64,000 bases of DNA from Vibrio sp. JPW-9-11-11 (GCF_013369335.1 NZ_SZQJ01000003.1:124001-188000); one strand, 5' to 3'; shown: positions 54,142 through 64,000, numbered from the stretch's first letter. The notes: generated by a model from the sequence alone, not told the origin. Made by a program: numbers and translations.

Positions 54142-56193
54142 CTACTTTTGTGCGGCTTTCATGACTGTCGGGGCAGGAACTTCGTAGAAATTGCGCTTAA
54201 AACGTTCGACGAGTTCTGACGCCGGTAGAGGCTTATCAAATAAATAACCTTGGAACTGTTCGCATCCTAACTGCTTAAGTGCGTACAACTCATTGGCATC
54301 TTCGACCCCTTCGGCGATCACTTCGAGATTTAGGCGTTGCGCAGTCATGATAATGGTATCGACAATCGCTTGGTCACTCTCGTCCATGTGCAACTGGGTG
54401 ACAAAAGATCGATCAATTTTGAGTACATCGACGGACAAATGTTTCAAATAACGTAACGACGAGTACCCGGTACCAAAGTCATCGATAGACGTTTTTAATT
54501 GGTGCTGTTTTAGTTCCGCCATCTTCTCGACTGCGGCATCCACGTTCTCGAGCAATAAGTTCTCGGTGATCTCTAGCTCAATATCATGACCATCAATGCC
54601 GGCTTGAGCTAAAGAGTCGACAATGTGTTCAACAAAGGAGCTTTGCGAGAATTGTAACGGGCTGATATTGATGGCGAGGCGGCGAAAACTCTCGGGTAAG
54701 ATGCCTTCTTTTTGCCAATTTGCGTATTGATAGCAAGCTTGTTCAATAATCCAATTACCTATTTGGAGTATTTGTCCTGTCTCTTCTGCGATAGGCATAA
54801 ATAACCCTGGTGGTAGCAACCCTTTCGTCGGGTGGTTCCAACGAATTAAGGCTTCGACACCGATGATGCGGTGGTTTGAATCGACCTGTGGTTGATAATA
54901 AAGCTCCAATTGGCCTTTATTGAGTGCTTCATGCAGTCCTTTCTCTATCTCCAAGAACGATTCCACTTGCGCCTGCATTTCAGGCTCATAGAACATAAAT
55001 TTATTACGCCCGGCGACTTTTGCGCGGTAAAGAGCGGTGTCTGCCTGGCGCAGCACATCAATATTGGTGATGCCAGCCGAAGGGAATAGGGCAATCCCGA
55101 CACTCACGGTGCAGTAGAGCTGATGATCATCGATTGAGTAGGGATTTGAAATTAACGCCAGTAACTGCTTGGCAAGCTCTTGTGCTTTGTCTGAATCGAC
55201 ATTGGGCAATAGCAGAGCGAATTCGTCACCGCCGATACGCGCGGCGGTAAAGTCGGTTTTTAGCCACGCTTCAATCCGCATGGAAATGGCATTTATCAGC
55301 TTATCTCCAATCGTATGGCCGAGTGAGTCGTTAATGGTTTTAAATCGGTCTAGGTCAAGGTAGAACAGGGCTCCACTTTGCTGATTGCTGCGAGTGTCGT
55401 CGATGGCCTTGCCGAGCAGTTGCAGTAACAAGCTACGGTTGGCGAGCCCTGTCAGTGAGTCGTAGTAGGCTAACTGATTGAGTTTGACCTCGGCGGCCTC
55501 GCGCTCCTGCCACAAGGTATGAAAGGTTTTAGCCAGTTGCCCCAGTTCATCGTCTCGATATCGGGTCGGCGGCGGAACATCTTTGCTCGGTCCTTGCAGC
55601 GAGCGTACCCAGTCGATCAGGGTAACAAGCGGCTTAGACAGTTTTTGGTAGAAGAACAACAGCAGTATGGTTGTCAAAATAATGTTACGCAGCAGGTCAA
55701 ACAGCAAAATTCGACTGGTTCGGCTAATAAAGTTTTGTGCGATGTGCTCCCCGTTGACAGAAAAGGTCAGATTGCCAACCACAACGTGAGAATTGGGCTG
55801 ATGGAGCTCGGTGCTAAAGGTTGGCGTGGTCGGCGTTAAGTAAGACGATAAGGCTTCAATGAAGTTACCTTGGGTCGAGATATCACGCTGCTTCGAGGTG
55901 AGCGTATCGCCGAAATCATCAACGATCTCGACGTGATAGACCGCTTTATCCATCATTAACGTAGAGGCGACTTGCTCGGCGAGAAGTTGGTTTAGATGAT
56001 AGGCGGCTTGGCTAGCATTGGAGTAATTCTGCAATAGCTTAAACTGGTAGTGTTCTTGAATGCGTTTTTGCTCCTGATGGAGATCCACCAAAATATGATA
56101 CAAGCTAAAACAGAGCCCTAGAATCACCGAGACTAAGAATACCGTTTTCGCCTGGCGAAACGCTAATGAGTTGACTTTTTTGCTTTGATTCAT
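54142..56193 (-). CDS. Membrane GGDEF-EAL cyclic di-GMP protein
   Basis: 683-residue protein that may both make and break c-di-GMP. Helices near 15-35 and 163-185 flank a periplasmic sensor segment of about 130 residues. GGDEF domain about 240-400 with Gly-Gly-Asp323-Glu-Phe intact; EAL domain about 425-670 with Glu447-Ala-Leu and DDFGTGYSSL intact. Substrate-binding DxLT-type region (YDSLTGLANR) is also normal, so neither half is visibly dead. As far as I remember the gene neighbours those of VC0658 in V. cholerae. It probably controls motility or biofilm, but the direction of activity is unknown. Confidence 0.92.
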   Translation of the reverse strand: MNQSKKVNSLAFRQAKTVFLVSVILGLCFSLYHILVDLHQEQKRIQEHYQFKLLQNYSNASQAAYHLNQLLAEQVASTLMMDKAVYHVEIVDDFGDTLTSKQRDISTQGNFIEALSSYLTPTTPTFSTELHQPNSHVVVGNLTFSVNGEHIAQNFISRTSRILLFDLLRNIILTTILLLFFYQKLSKPLVTLIDWVRSLQGPSKDVPPPTRYRDDELGQLAKTFHTLWQEREAAEVKLNQLAYYDSLTGLANRSLLLQLLGKAIDDTRSNQQSGALFYLDLDRFKTINDSLGHTIGDKLINAISMRIEAWLKTDFTAARIGGDEFALLLPNVDSDKAQELAKQLLALISNPYSIDDHQLYCTVSVGIALFPSAGITNIDVLRQADTALYRAKVAGRNKFMFYEPEMQAQVESFLEIEKGLHEALNKGQLELYYQPQVDSNHRIIGVEALIRWNHPTKGLLPPGLFMPIAEETGQILQIGNWIIEQACYQYANWQKEGILPESFRRLAINISPLQFSQSSFVEHIVDSLAQAGIDGHDIELEITENLLLENVDAAVEKMAELKQHQLKTSIDDFGTGYSSLRYLKHLSVDVLKIDRSFVTQLHMDESDQAIVDTIIMTAQRLNLEVIAEGVEDANELYALKQLGCEQFQGYLFDKPLPASELVERFKRNFYEVPAPTVMKAAQK

Positions 56194-56409
56194 CGTTTCG
56201 AATAGCTCCCTCTACTTCTTTAGTTATAGTTCATATTTATTGATAAATTAATCTGTAAATAAAAAACTCGCCTTTTTCAGCCAATCGGGTGGAGGAAGTT
56301 GCCCCTAACGCGAATATGAGCGAAAATACCGCGCAAATTTGAATCGAACCGCTAGAGCTAGCGTTAAGCGCTCGTCTTCTCTAGCCTACAGACAGAAGAA
56401 GACCCTTTC

Positions 56410-57999
56410 ATGTCAAATACTCCTTTTGTTAGCGAAGTTTCTAAACGTCGAACTTTCGCTATTATCTCGCACCCTGATGCGGGTAAAACTACGATTACTG
56501 AAAAAGTACTGTTGTTCGGACGTGCGATACAAACAGCGGGTACAGTCAAAGGTCGTGGTTCAGCGCAACACGCTAAGTCTGACTGGATGGAAATGGAAAA
56601 AGAGCGTGGTATCTCGGTGACCACCTCGGTGATGCAGTTTCCGTACAACGAGTGTTTGGTTAACCTTCTGGATACTCCTGGACACGAAGACTTCTCGGAA
56701 GATACCTATCGTACCCTGACAGCGGTGGACTCATGTCTGATGGTTATCGACGCGGCAAAAGGTGTTGAGGACCGTACTCGTAAGTTGATGGAAGTTACTC
56801 GCCTGCGTGATACGCCTATCGTGACCTTCATGAACAAACTCGACCGTGATATTCGTGATCCAATGGAACTGTTGGATGAGGTGGAAAGCGAGCTAAATAT
56901 GTCGTGTGCACCTATCTCATGGCCAATTGGTTGTGGTAAAGAGTTTAAAGGCGTGTACCACATTCACCGCGATGAGACGATCCTTTACAACACGGGACAA
57001 GGCCACATGATTCAAGACTCTCGCATTATTAAAGGCCTGGATAATCCAGACCTTGATGAAGCGGTGGGGCCAGAGTTGGCAGAGCAGCTTCGAGAAGAGC
57101 TCGAGCTGGTGATCGGCGCATGTCCGGAGTTTGATCAGGAACTGTTCTTAGCTGGCGAGTTGACGCCAGTCTACTTTGGTACCGCTCTCGGTAACTTTGG
57201 CGTCGACCATATGCTCGATGGCTTGACGGAGTGGGCTCCAGCGCCGATGCCACGTCAAGCGAATGAACGTGAAGTTGAGGCGAGCGAAGAGAACTTCTCT
57301 GGTTTCGTGTTTAAGATTCAGGCCAATATGGATCCGAAACACCGCGACCGTATCGCCTTTATGCGTATCGTGTCGGGGACCTATAAGCAAGGCATGAAGA
57401 TGAATCATGTGCGTTTAGGTAAGCAGGTCAATATTTCAGACGCCGTGACCTTTATGGCAGGCGACCGCTCTCGCGCTGAAAATGCTTACGCCGGTGACAT
57501 CATTGGTCTGCATAACCACGGCACGATCCAAATTGGTGATACCTTCACTCAAGGCGAATCTCTAAAATTCTCAGGTATTCCTAACTTTGCCCCTGAACTG
57601 TTCCGCCGTATTCGTCTGCGTGATCCACTGAAACAGAAACAGCTGCTCAAAGGCTTAGTTCAGCTTTCGGAAGAGGGCGCTGTACAGGTATTTCGTCCAT
57701 TGCAAAACAATGACCTGATTGTAGGCGCTGTGGGTGTGCTGCAGTTTGACGTTGTCGTCGCTCGTCTGAAGGCGGAATACAACGTAGAAGCCATCTATGA
57801 AAGCGTTAACGTAGCAACCGCACGTTGGGTTGAGTGTGAAGATGGTAAGAAATTGGATGAGTTCCAACGTAAGAACCAAACCAACCTAGCGTTGGATGGG
57901 GGCGACAACCTAACCTACATCGCACCGACTATGGTCAACTTGAATCTAGCGAAAGAACGTTTTCCTGATGTGGAGTTCCGCGCGACCCGCGAACACTAA
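56410..57999 (+). CDS. prfC: Peptide chain release factor 3
   Basis: GTPase that removes RF1/RF2 from the ribosome after termination. 529 residues: P-loop [13 protein letters not shown] near 20, switch [17 protein letters not shown] near 143, then domains II and III ([28 protein letters not shown] and [15 protein letters not shown]). Start ATG 56410 has only a weak ribosome-binding site (AGAAGA). Followed by a 118-base palindrome and a strong terminator shared with srmB. Confidence 0.96.
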   Translation: MSNTPFVSEVSKRRTFAIISHPDAGKTTITEKVLLFGRAIQTAGTVKGRGSAQHAKSDWMEMEKERGISVTTSVMQFPYNECLVNLLDTPGHEDFSEDTYRTLTAVDSCLMVIDAAKGVEDRTRKLMEVTRLRDTPIVTFMNKLDRDIRDPMELLDEVESELNMSCAPISWPIGCGKEFKGVYHIHRDETILYNTGQGHMIQDSRIIKGLDNPDLDEAVGPELAEQLREELELVIGACPEFDQELFLAGELTPVYFGTALGNFGVDHMLDGLTEWAPAPMPRQANEREVEASEENFSGFVFKIQANMDPKHRDRIAFMRIVSGTYKQGMKMNHVRLGKQVNISDAVTFMAGDRSRAENAYAGDIIGLHNHGTIQIGDTFTQGESLKFSGIPNFAPELFRRIRLRDPLKQKQLLKGLVQLSEEGAVQVFRPLQNNDLIVGAVGVLQFDVVVARLKAEYNVEAIYESVNVATARWVECEDGKKLDEFQRKNQTNLALDGGDNLTYIAPTMVNLNLAKERFPDVEFRATREH

Positions 58000-58003
58000 T
58001 CTT

Positions 58004-58121
58004 CTTCGCCTTTGAGGCGATAACTTCGTTGACGGCGTAAACTCACCTTAGTCACGTAGCTTACTACGCTCCCAAGGTTGAGTTTACTTGTCGCCTTGTT
58101 CTAGCCCCAAAGGCTTTGAAG
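58004..58121. repeat. 118-base imperfect palindrome after prfC
   Basis: Left arm from CTTCGCC (58004) to AAACTCACCTT; right arm from AAGGTTGAGTTT to GGCTTTGAAG (58121). The best paired part is GTAAACTCACCTT with AAGGTTGAGTTTAC, around a small CGTAG/CTACG hairpin (58055-58068). No ORF. Looks like a small interspersed repeat of the kind scattered in Vibrio and Shewanella genomes. Confidence 0.6.
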
Positions 58122-58168
58122 AGGTGATGAATAGCTGGATTCGAATATTGATCGTCTACTACGGATGT

Positions 58169-58203
58169 AAAAAATGCCGCTTCAATTGAAGCGGCATTTT
58201 TAT
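58169..58203. terminator. Bidirectional terminator, prfC / srmB
   Basis: AAAAATGCCGCTTC / GAAGCGGCATTTTT 14-bp perfect stem with loop AATT, A-rich left and T-rich right. Confidence 0.9.
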
Positions 58204-58221
58204 TGTTTTAAAGCGTGGCGG

Positions 58222-59457
58222 TTACTTTTTCTTCTTCGCGTTTTTCTTCTTACCCTTAGCAGCGTTGGTCTTTTTCTTATCGTCTTTTTTCTTTTTCTTA
58301 AACACGGGCTTTTTGTGTTTTGGACGAAGCTCTTTGATAAAGCGCTCTTTGACCTCTTCTTTGGTATAGCGTACGACTCGGTCCATCATAGGTTGATCGT
58401 GCGCTTCTACTAGAGAGATAGCGTTGCCTTTTTTACCTGCACGAGCGGTACGCCCAATACGGTGTAAGTAGACGTCGGCGCTGCGTGGCATGTCGTAGTT
58501 GATCACATGACTCACATCCGGGAGGTCAATACCGCGCGCTGCCACATCGGTGGCCAGCAGTACGTTGACGGTGCCGTCGCGGAAACGACTGATCGCGTTG
58601 TTGCGACGATCTTGAGGCATTTCACCTTGAATCCACGAGCACGGGATTTGTGCTTTCTCTAGTTCAACGCGCAGCTCGGCTAGACGCTCACGGGTTTTGA
58701 GAAAGACGATCGATCGCTCAGCTTGCTCTGTGAGGATCTTTTTTAGTAGCGCTAGTTTGTGATTCATATCGTCGGCACGGTGATACCACTGAGCAATCTT
58801 TTTGCGTTCACGACGAGAAGGCTCGGCATCGATTTCTGCCGGATCTTTGAGAAGATCGGCGGTAAACCCTTCCACGCCTTTGCCTTCTAACGTTGCTGAA
58901 AAGAGTAGTGTCTGTTTACGCCAATGGCATTCTGAAGAGAGACGGTCGACGGTTGGACCAAAACCCATATCGAGCATGCGGTCGGCTTCATCAAGGATCA
59001 GCCATTCAATGGCACGACAGTCAAAACGTTCAGCGTTGATGTATTCCATCAAACGTCCAGGCGTTGCGACTACGATATCCTGAGTTTTACCTAAGATATC
59101 AGCGTGCTCTTGGTACTGAACTCCCCCAGTAATCGTGAAGATGTTCAGCTTAGTATGTTCGGCTAGTGCACGAGCTTGGTCTGCCACCTGCATCGCTAAC
59201 TCACGGGTCGGAGTTAGGATCAAAACACGAGCTGGTCCTGGCTTGCGACGAGGAAAGTCTTGTAAATATTGCAGTGCAGGCAGTACAAATGCTGCGGTTT
59301 TGCCCGTACCCGTTGGAGCAGAAGCTAAGATATCTCGACCTTCCAACGCTTGCGGAATTGCCTGAGCCTGAACTTGTGTCGGGCGGCTAAACCCCATTTC
59401 TTCTATCGCGAGGAGTAGGTTAGGGTCTAACTCTAGGTCGGCAAAATTTTTGATCAC
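58222..59457 (-). CDS. srmB: ATP-dependent RNA helicase SrmB
   Basis: DEAD-box helicase for 50S subunit assembly. 411 residues from GTG 59457 (VIKNFADLELDPNLL), with GGAG eight bases upstream; an in-frame start 26 codons further out gives residues unlike the family. Q motif SRPTQVQAQAIPQ, ASAPTGTGKT, PTRELAMQV, DEAD, SATLEG, HRIGRTARAG. The C-terminal tail of about 45 residues is almost all Lys/Ala, a basic RNA-binding tail. trmN6 lies 88 bases upstream on the same strand. Confidence 0.95.
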   Translation of the reverse strand: MIKNFADLELDPNLLLAIEEMGFSRPTQVQAQAIPQALEGRDILASAPTGTGKTAAFVLPALQYLQDFPRRKPGPARVLILTPTRELAMQVADQARALAEHTKLNIFTITGGVQYQEHADILGKTQDIVVATPGRLMEYINAERFDCRAIEWLILDEADRMLDMGFGPTVDRLSSECHWRKQTLLFSATLEGKGVEGFTADLLKDPAEIDAEPSRRERKKIAQWYHRADDMNHKLALLKKILTEQAERSIVFLKTRERLAELRVELEKAQIPCSWIQGEMPQDRRNNAISRFRDGTVNVLLATDVAARGIDLPDVSHVINYDMPRSADVYLHRIGRTARAGKKGNAISLVEAHDQPMMDRVVRYTKEEVKERFIKELRPKHKKPVFKKKKKDDKKKTNAAKGKKKNAKKKK

Positions 59458-59545
59458 TATGATGTCTCCACAAGCTTGTTGGGGTGAGCAATAAATAAGG
59501 GGTCGTATTATAGAGTGTTCGGTGACAAGGATCACACCTTATTTT

Positions 59546-60253
59546 TCACATCTTAAGATAAAACGCCTTTGTTAGCTGAACAAACTCTGCACTGTAACCT
59601 TGAGAGCTTGCGATTTGTAGCGTCTCATTCTGCACCGGAGATGGTTGCTTGGAGAGTTCTATCAATAGTCGATTGACGGGCTTAACCTCACTAGGTTTGA
59701 CTTGGCAGTAACGGCTCAGATGCCATCCCATCTTTAGCGCCAACTGGATAAACTGCCCTCCTTCAGCCGCAGGCAGAATAAAGTTTGCTTTGCCATCATG
59801 ATTTAGCAGACGCCAACACGTACTCAGTAGGGCCGGGTGGGTGAGCGTATCTGTGTGTCTAGCCGTTGCTCGAGCTTGGTTTTTCGCTTGTTCACCACTC
59901 GTGAAATAGGGAGGGTTGCAGATAATCGCTGAATACGTTTGGTTGAAACAATGGCTGAGCACATCGCCGCTCAGTAGCTTAAGACGCGGTCCCCAAGGTG
60001 AGTCTGCAAAGTTCTGTTTGGCCGCGCTGATCGCGTGTTGGTCGATATCAATCGCATCGACTTCGATGGAAGGATAGCGCTGCGCAGCCATTAGGCTAAG
60101 TAGGCCAGTGCCGGTGCCAATGTCGAGTAAACATGAACATTGGCTGAGGTTTGCCCAAGCACCAAGTAGGACGCCATCGGTACTCACGGGCATGCCTGAG
60201 TAACCGCCCTCTATGTTGAATTGTTTGAACTGAAAGTTTTTGGTCTTTTTCAT
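59546..60253 (-). CDS. trmN6: tRNA1(Val) adenine-37 N6-methyltransferase
   Basis: Methylates A37 of tRNA-Val. 235 residues, class I methyltransferase. SAM loop LDIGTGTGLLSLMAA near 40; catalytic NPPYF near 127 (CNPPYFTSGEQ); N-terminal FKQFNIEGGYSGMPVSTDGVLLGAW is characteristic of the YfiC/TrmN6 group. In E. coli the gene is divergent from srmB; here both are on the minus strand. Confidence 0.93.
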   Translation of the reverse strand: MKKTKNFQFKQFNIEGGYSGMPVSTDGVLLGAWANLSQCSCLLDIGTGTGLLSLMAAQRYPSIEVDAIDIDQHAISAAKQNFADSPWGPRLKLLSGDVLSHCFNQTYSAIICNPPYFTSGEQAKNQARATARHTDTLTHPALLSTCWRLLNHDGKANFILPAAEGGQFIQLALKMGWHLSRYCQVKPSEVKPVNRLLIELSKQPSPVQNETLQIASSQGYSAEFVQLTKAFYLKM

Positions 60254-60564
60254 TTATTACGTTTGTCGGCAATCGTTTAAATATTGAGTTAATTGATCTG
60301 TTGTTAACGTCTTGTTTGGTGTTTTGTTCTAACTGTTCGTGGTTTGTAATGAAATATGAATAGCAAATTGGTCTGACTATTTTTATTAATGTAGTTATAT
60401 ATGCTGGATTTTAGCCTTATTTATAAATTTATATGGTGTTTTAATCCTTTGGGTTGCGACTTGATGAGGATTTCGTCATTATGCGCGCCTAATTTTAAGA
60501 GTGTGCGCTGTGTCGCAACACTCATGCAACACAACATTAATTAAAGATAAGTAAAGGGTCGACA
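60254..60564. promoter_or_regulatory. Region between trmN6 and brnQ
   Basis: 311 AT-rich bases that must hold divergent promoters. I see no strong consensus elements or leader-peptide pattern with branched-chain codons. Confidence 0.4.
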
Positions 60565-61878
60565 GTGAATCAGACTTTAAAACTAACAGATATTATTGCG
60601 GTAGGCTTTATGCTTTTCGCTTTCTTTTTAGGTGCAGGTAACATCATTTTTCCACCTCTCGCGGGTCAACTGGCGGGTGATAATCTGCTTCCTGCGATGA
60701 CAGGTTTCTTAATCACTGCGGTAGGTCTCCCTCTTATTACTATCGTTGCTATTGCAGTGGCTGGTGGTTCTTGGGAACACTTGACTAAAGATCTCCCTAA
60801 GCGTGCTGCGATGGTGATGGCGGTACTGATTTTTATCATTATCGGTCCTGCGTTTGCAGCGCCTCGTACCGGCCTTGTGGCTTACGAAATGGCGGTGAAA
60901 CCCTTCTTTATTGATGCCGCGCAGTCGCACCTCACCATCTTCTCAATTCTGTTCTTCGCCGTGGCGATGTTCTTCGCGTGGTCGCAAGGAAAGCTGATTG
61001 ATGTGATTGGTAAAGTGCTTACGCCAGTGCTATTTATTGGTTTAATCGTGCTTGCGGTGGCTGTGTTTGTCGACCCACAGGGCGATATGATCGCCGCGCA
61101 AGGTGAATACCTCACGCACCCGTTGCAAAAAGGTTTCCTTGAAGGTTACAACACCATGGATACATTTGGTTCACTGATGTTTGGTGTGCTGATTGTTGAT
61201 GCGCTACGCCAAAAAGGCATCACAGAGCAGAAAGCCACCGCCAAATACCTGATTAGCGCTGCGTGTATTGCGGCAGCAGGTTTGGCGTTTGTGTACATCT
61301 CACTATTTTATTTAGGTGCAACCAGTGCAGCCGTGGCGGCTGGCGCTGATAACGGTGGTGTGGTGTTGAGCCTTTACGTTCAGTCACTCTTTGGTCCATA
61401 CGGTCAAGTTGTACTGTCAGTGATTGTGCTTCTGGCGTGTCTAACCACGGCAATTGGTCTAATTTCAGCGTGTTCTGACTACTTTAGTTCTCTGACGCCG
61501 ATCTCTTATAAAGGTTGGGTTATCATCAATGGTGTGGCGTGTGCGGTTGTCGCAAACGTTGGTCTGTCACAGCTTATCGCTCTATCTGTACCGGTCCTAT
61601 TTGCGCTCTACCCGGTGGCAATTGCGCTAGTGGCACTGACTTTCCTACGCAATAAAATGCCAAACCCTCAAGCGGCCTATCGCGTGGTGATCTTAGTTTC
61701 ATTACTCTTTGCACTTATTGATGCGGCAAAAGTGGCGGGCGTGGATGTATCTGCCTTGTCTATGCTGCCTCTGTTTGATATCGGCATGGGGTGGTTGTTG
61801 CCTACAGCCGTTGCGATTGTGGCTATGTTCTTTGTTGGTCAAGCTGAGCAACCAGAACTGACGCAAGAAAACGCCTAA
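60565..61878 (+). CDS. brnQ: Branched-chain amino acid:sodium symporter
   Basis: LIVCS-family importer of leucine, isoleucine and valine driven by Na+. 437 residues with about twelve helices. The N-terminal region LTDIIAVGFMLFAFFLGAGNIIFPPLAGQLAG and DNGGVVLSLYVQSLFGPYGQ near 270 match BrnQ. Start GTG 60565 with AAAGGG upstream. A single gene ending in a strong terminator. No leucine-responsive site identified. Confidence 0.94.
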   Translation: MNQTLKLTDIIAVGFMLFAFFLGAGNIIFPPLAGQLAGDNLLPAMTGFLITAVGLPLITIVAIAVAGGSWEHLTKDLPKRAAMVMAVLIFIIIGPAFAAPRTGLVAYEMAVKPFFIDAAQSHLTIFSILFFAVAMFFAWSQGKLIDVIGKVLTPVLFIGLIVLAVAVFVDPQGDMIAAQGEYLTHPLQKGFLEGYNTMDTFGSLMFGVLIVDALRQKGITEQKATAKYLISAACIAAAGLAFVYISLFYLGATSAAVAAGADNGGVVLSLYVQSLFGPYGQVVLSVIVLLACLTTAIGLISACSDYFSSLTPISYKGWVIINGVACAVVANVGLSQLIALSVPVLFALYPVAIALVALTFLRNKMPNPQAAYRVVILVSLLFALIDAAKVAGVDVSALSMLPLFDIGMGWLLPTAVAIVAMFFVGQAEQPELTQENA

Positions 61879-61897
61879 TCTAGCGATCAATTGAGTG

Positions 61898-61938
61898 AAA
61901 AAATCCCCGGGTACGCAAGGCGTAACCGGGGATTTTTT
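61898..61938 (+). terminator. brnQ terminator
   Basis: AAAAAATCCCCGG / CCGGGGATTTTTT stem with an inner TACG/CGTA extension and a seven-base T run. Confidence 0.88.
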
Positions 61939-62039
61939 ATTGTTTGAGTTTTTAGTCGTCATTAAAAAATTCCTGTATCTTCGTCACACTTTTCAGTACA
62001 ATTCTGCGGTTAAATTCTACTCATAAATGTTGAGCAAAC

Positions 62040-63138
62040 ATGTTTGAAATCAATCCTATTAAAAACCGCCTAAAGGACGTGTCTGAGCGCACTAATGTCC
62101 TGAGGGGGTACCTTTGACTATGACGCCAAACAAGAGCGTCTAGAAGAAGTCAACGCAGAACTGGAACAGCCCGATGTATGGAACGAGCCAGAGCGCGCTC
62201 AAGCGCTAGGTAAAGAACGTTCTTCTCTAGAAGCGGTTGTTGAAACCATTGATCAGCTGGAGCAAGGCGTCGAAGACGTTGAAGGTCTACTCGAACTTGC
62301 TGTAGAAGAACAAGATCAAGAAACCTTCGATGAAATCGAGCCAGAACTCGCTGAGCTTGAAGCAAAGCTAGAGCAGCTTGAGTTCCGTCGTATGTTTGCC
62401 GGTGACCACGACTCGTCAGACTGCTACATCGACCTGCAATCAGGTTCGGGTGGTACCGAAGCGCAAGATTGGACGTCTATGATGCTACGCATGTATTTGC
62501 GTTGGGCGGAAGCCAAAGGCTTCAAGACCGAAGTGATCGAAGTGTCTGAAGGTGAAGTGGCAGGTCTAAAAGGGGCTACCGTTAAGATCTCTGGCGAATA
62601 TGCTTACGGTTGGTTGCGCACGGAAACGGGTGTACACCGCCTGGTACGCAAATCACCGTTTGATTCCAGTGGTCGTCGCCACACCTCATTTGCTTCTGCG
62701 TTTATTTATCCAGAGATTGATGACAACATTCAGATCGACATTAACCCGTCTGATTTACGTATTGACGTATACCGCGCGTCAGGCGCTGGTGGTCAGCACG
62801 TCAATACCACAGAGTCTGCGGTACGTATTACCCACGTTCCGACCAATACTGTGGTGCAATGTCAGAATGATCGCTCTCAGCATAAAAACAAAGATCAAGC
62901 GATGAAGCAACTGCGCGCAAAACTGTTTGAACTTGAGATTCAAAAACAGAATGCGGAAAAGCAGGCCAACGAAGATGCCAAGTCTGACATCGGTTGGGGG
63001 AGCCAGATCCGTTCTTACGTGCTGGACGACTCACGAATCAAAGACCTACGTACTGGCGTTGAAAACCGCAATACGCAAGCGGTTCTTGACGGCGACTTAG
63101 ACAAATTTATCGAAGCTAGCCTGAAATCAGGTCTTTAA
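62040..63138 (+). CDS. prfB: Peptide chain release factor 2 with programmed +1 frameshift
   Basis: RF2, which ends translation at UGA and UAA. ATG 62040 opens 25 codons that stop at TGA 62115-62117. Just before it is AGGGGG-TAC-CTT-TGA, the standard autoregulatory frameshift site. A +1 slip at CTT moves to GAC at 62116 and continues to 63138, giving 365 residues as in E. coli. GGQ ([12 protein letters not shown]) and the UGA-recognition SPF ([11 protein letters not shown]) are intact. prfB is followed 41 bases later by lysS, the classic order. Confidence 0.97.
62103..62118 (+). promoter_or_regulatory. prfB frameshift signal
   Basis: Internal Shine-Dalgarno AGGGGG (62103-62108), three-base spacer TAC, slippery CTT-T, in-frame TGA. 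The spacing is the canonical one. Confidence 0.96.
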
Positions 63139-63179
63139 GCTTTTCACCGACACTCAAATCGAAACAGGATACATCGAAA

Positions 63180-64000
63180 ATGACTGATGCTGTTCAAAAC
63201 GACAACGCACAAGAAGGCTTTTCACCTGAAGAAAACAAGTTAATTGCAGAACGCCGCGCGAAACTAGACGAAATTCGTAAGAGCTGTAAAGCAAACGGCC
63301 ACCCAAACGACTTCCGTCGTGACGCGCTAGCGGGCGATCTGCAAAAAGAGTTCGGTGATAAGACTAAGGAAGAGCTAGAAGCGCTGAACCACGTTGTGGC
63401 GATCGCTGGTCGTATCATGGCGAAACGTGGTCCTTTCCTAGTGATCCAAGAGACTTCTGGACGTATTCAAGCGTACGCTGCGAAAGATGTACAGAAAGCA
63501 CTAAAAGAGAAATACCAAGGTCTCGACATCGGTGACATCATCGGTGTAAAAGGCGCGCTGCATAAGTCGGGTAAAGGCGATCTATACGTCAACATGGAAG
63601 AGTACGAGCTGCTAACCAAAGCACTACGTCCTCTACCTGAAAAATTCCACGGCCTGACTGACCAGGAAATGCGTTACCGTCAGCGTTACGTCGACCTGAT
63701 TGTGAACGAAGATTCACGTCAAGCGTTCATCATTCGCTCTAAATTGGTTTCTTCAATTCGTAACTTTATGAGCTCAAAAGGCTATCTAGAAGTTGAAACG
63801 CCAATGATGCACGTGATCCCTGGTGGCGCGACGGCTCGTCCATTCATCACGCACCACAATGCACTAGACATCGACATGTACCTACGTGTTGCTCCCGAGC
63901 TATACCTGAAGCGCCTGGTTGTGGGTGGTTTTGACCGTGTGTTCGAGATCAACCGTAACTTCCGTAACGAAGGTTTGTCTCCTCGTCACAACCCAGAATT
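63180..64000 (+). CDS. lysS: Lysyl-tRNA synthetase (3' end outside window)
   Basis: Class II synthetase that charges tRNA-Lys. The first 273 codons are present. OB-fold tRNA-anticodon domain about 55-180 ([26 protein letters not shown]), then the start of the catalytic domain: motif 2 region [19 protein letters not shown] at the window end, with motif 1 YLEVETPMM. Start ATG 63180 follows CAGGAT. Co-transcribed with prfB. Confidence 0.95.
   Translation, partial: MTDAVQNDNAQEGFSPEENKLIAERRAKLDEIRKSCKANGHPNDFRRDALAGDLQKEFGDKTKEELEALNHVVAIAGRIMAKRGPFLVIQETSGRIQAYAAKDVQKALKEKYQGLDIGDIIGVKGALHKSGKGDLYVNMEEYELLTKALRPLPEKFHGLTDQEMRYRQRYVDLIVNEDSRQAFIIRSKLVSSIRNFMSSKGYLEVETPMMHVIPGGATARPFITHHNALDIDMYLRVAPELYLKRLVVGGFDRVFEINRNFRNEGLSPRHNPE

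Noticed and set aside
62040..62117. prfB as a pseudogene with an in-frame stop
   Set aside because: The stop is the autoregulatory TGA of the standard RF2 frameshift site with AGGGGG and CTTTGA.

Overview
This window is a core chromosomal segment from a marine gammaproteobacterium of the genus Vibrio. The evidence is the combination of a complete chitobiose/chitosan-oligosaccharide operon next to the hybrid kinase ChiS, an OmpU-type porin, an FbpABC iron importer, and the order mrcB / acnB-yacL / glnK-amtB / fbpABC / chitin genes / chiS / rsmC / hemL / erpA / RND / M23 peptidase / tyrS / dacB / ompU / greA / yhbY / rlmE-ftsH-folP-glmM / holD-rimI / prfC / srmB. As far as I remember it, that is the order on V. 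cholerae chromosome I. The sequence alone does not fix the species. I see no insertion sequence, prophage, CRISPR array, rRNA or tRNA.

Layout. 1-6.9 kb: the end of mrcB, a secreted patatin with its own outer-membrane barrel, acnB with an overlapping minigene, and yacL. 7.0-8.8 kb: glnK-amtB behind a sigma-54 type promoter. 8.8-12.7 kb: fbpABC with a Fur box. 12.8-27.3 kb: a ten-gene minus-strand operon, transcribed in the order chitin-oligosaccharide binding protein, two permeases, two ATPases, GH9 glucosaminidase, glucosamine kinase, GH20 hexosaminidase, chitobiose phosphorylase, sugar phosphomutase. Its 640-base promoter region holds a SlmA-like operator, a CRP-like site and a nested inverted repeat, and chiS lies just upstream. 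31.5-35.8 kb: rsmC, a PerM-type membrane protein, an unlisted 39-residue membrane protein, hemL and erpA. 36-41.7 kb: an RND pump pair and a peptidoglycan endopeptidase. 41.8-46.8 kb: tyrS, a short MgtE, dacB and ompU. 47.2-53.2 kb: greA, yhbY, rlmE, ftsH, folP and glmM. 53.2-64 kb: holD-rimI, a GGDEF-EAL protein, prfC, srmB, trmN6, brnQ, prfB (with programmed frameshift) and lysS (cut by the window end).

How the parts fit. Periplasmic chitin oligosaccharides are bound by CBP, which also signals to ChiS, and are imported by the ABC transporter. They are then split by phosphorolysis (GH94) or hydrolysis (GH20, GH9), and the sugars enter metabolism through the kinase and phosphomutase. Nitrogen (glnK-amtB) and iron (fbpABC) uptake sit directly beside this system.

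The most promising undescribed element is the 290-base leader of the short, CBS-less MgtE gene (about 43089-43381). It has a sigma-70 promoter, a 14-codon leader peptide with a Pro-Pro pair, and a segment inside that peptide that can pair with either of two downstream copies of the same 7-mer, the second lying just before the mgtE ribosome-binding site. This looks like a leader-peptide-controlled RNA switch and does not resemble the M-box. Other points worth checking are a GraL-like attenuator in front of greA, a 118-base palindrome after prfC, and the regulatory region of the chitin operon.
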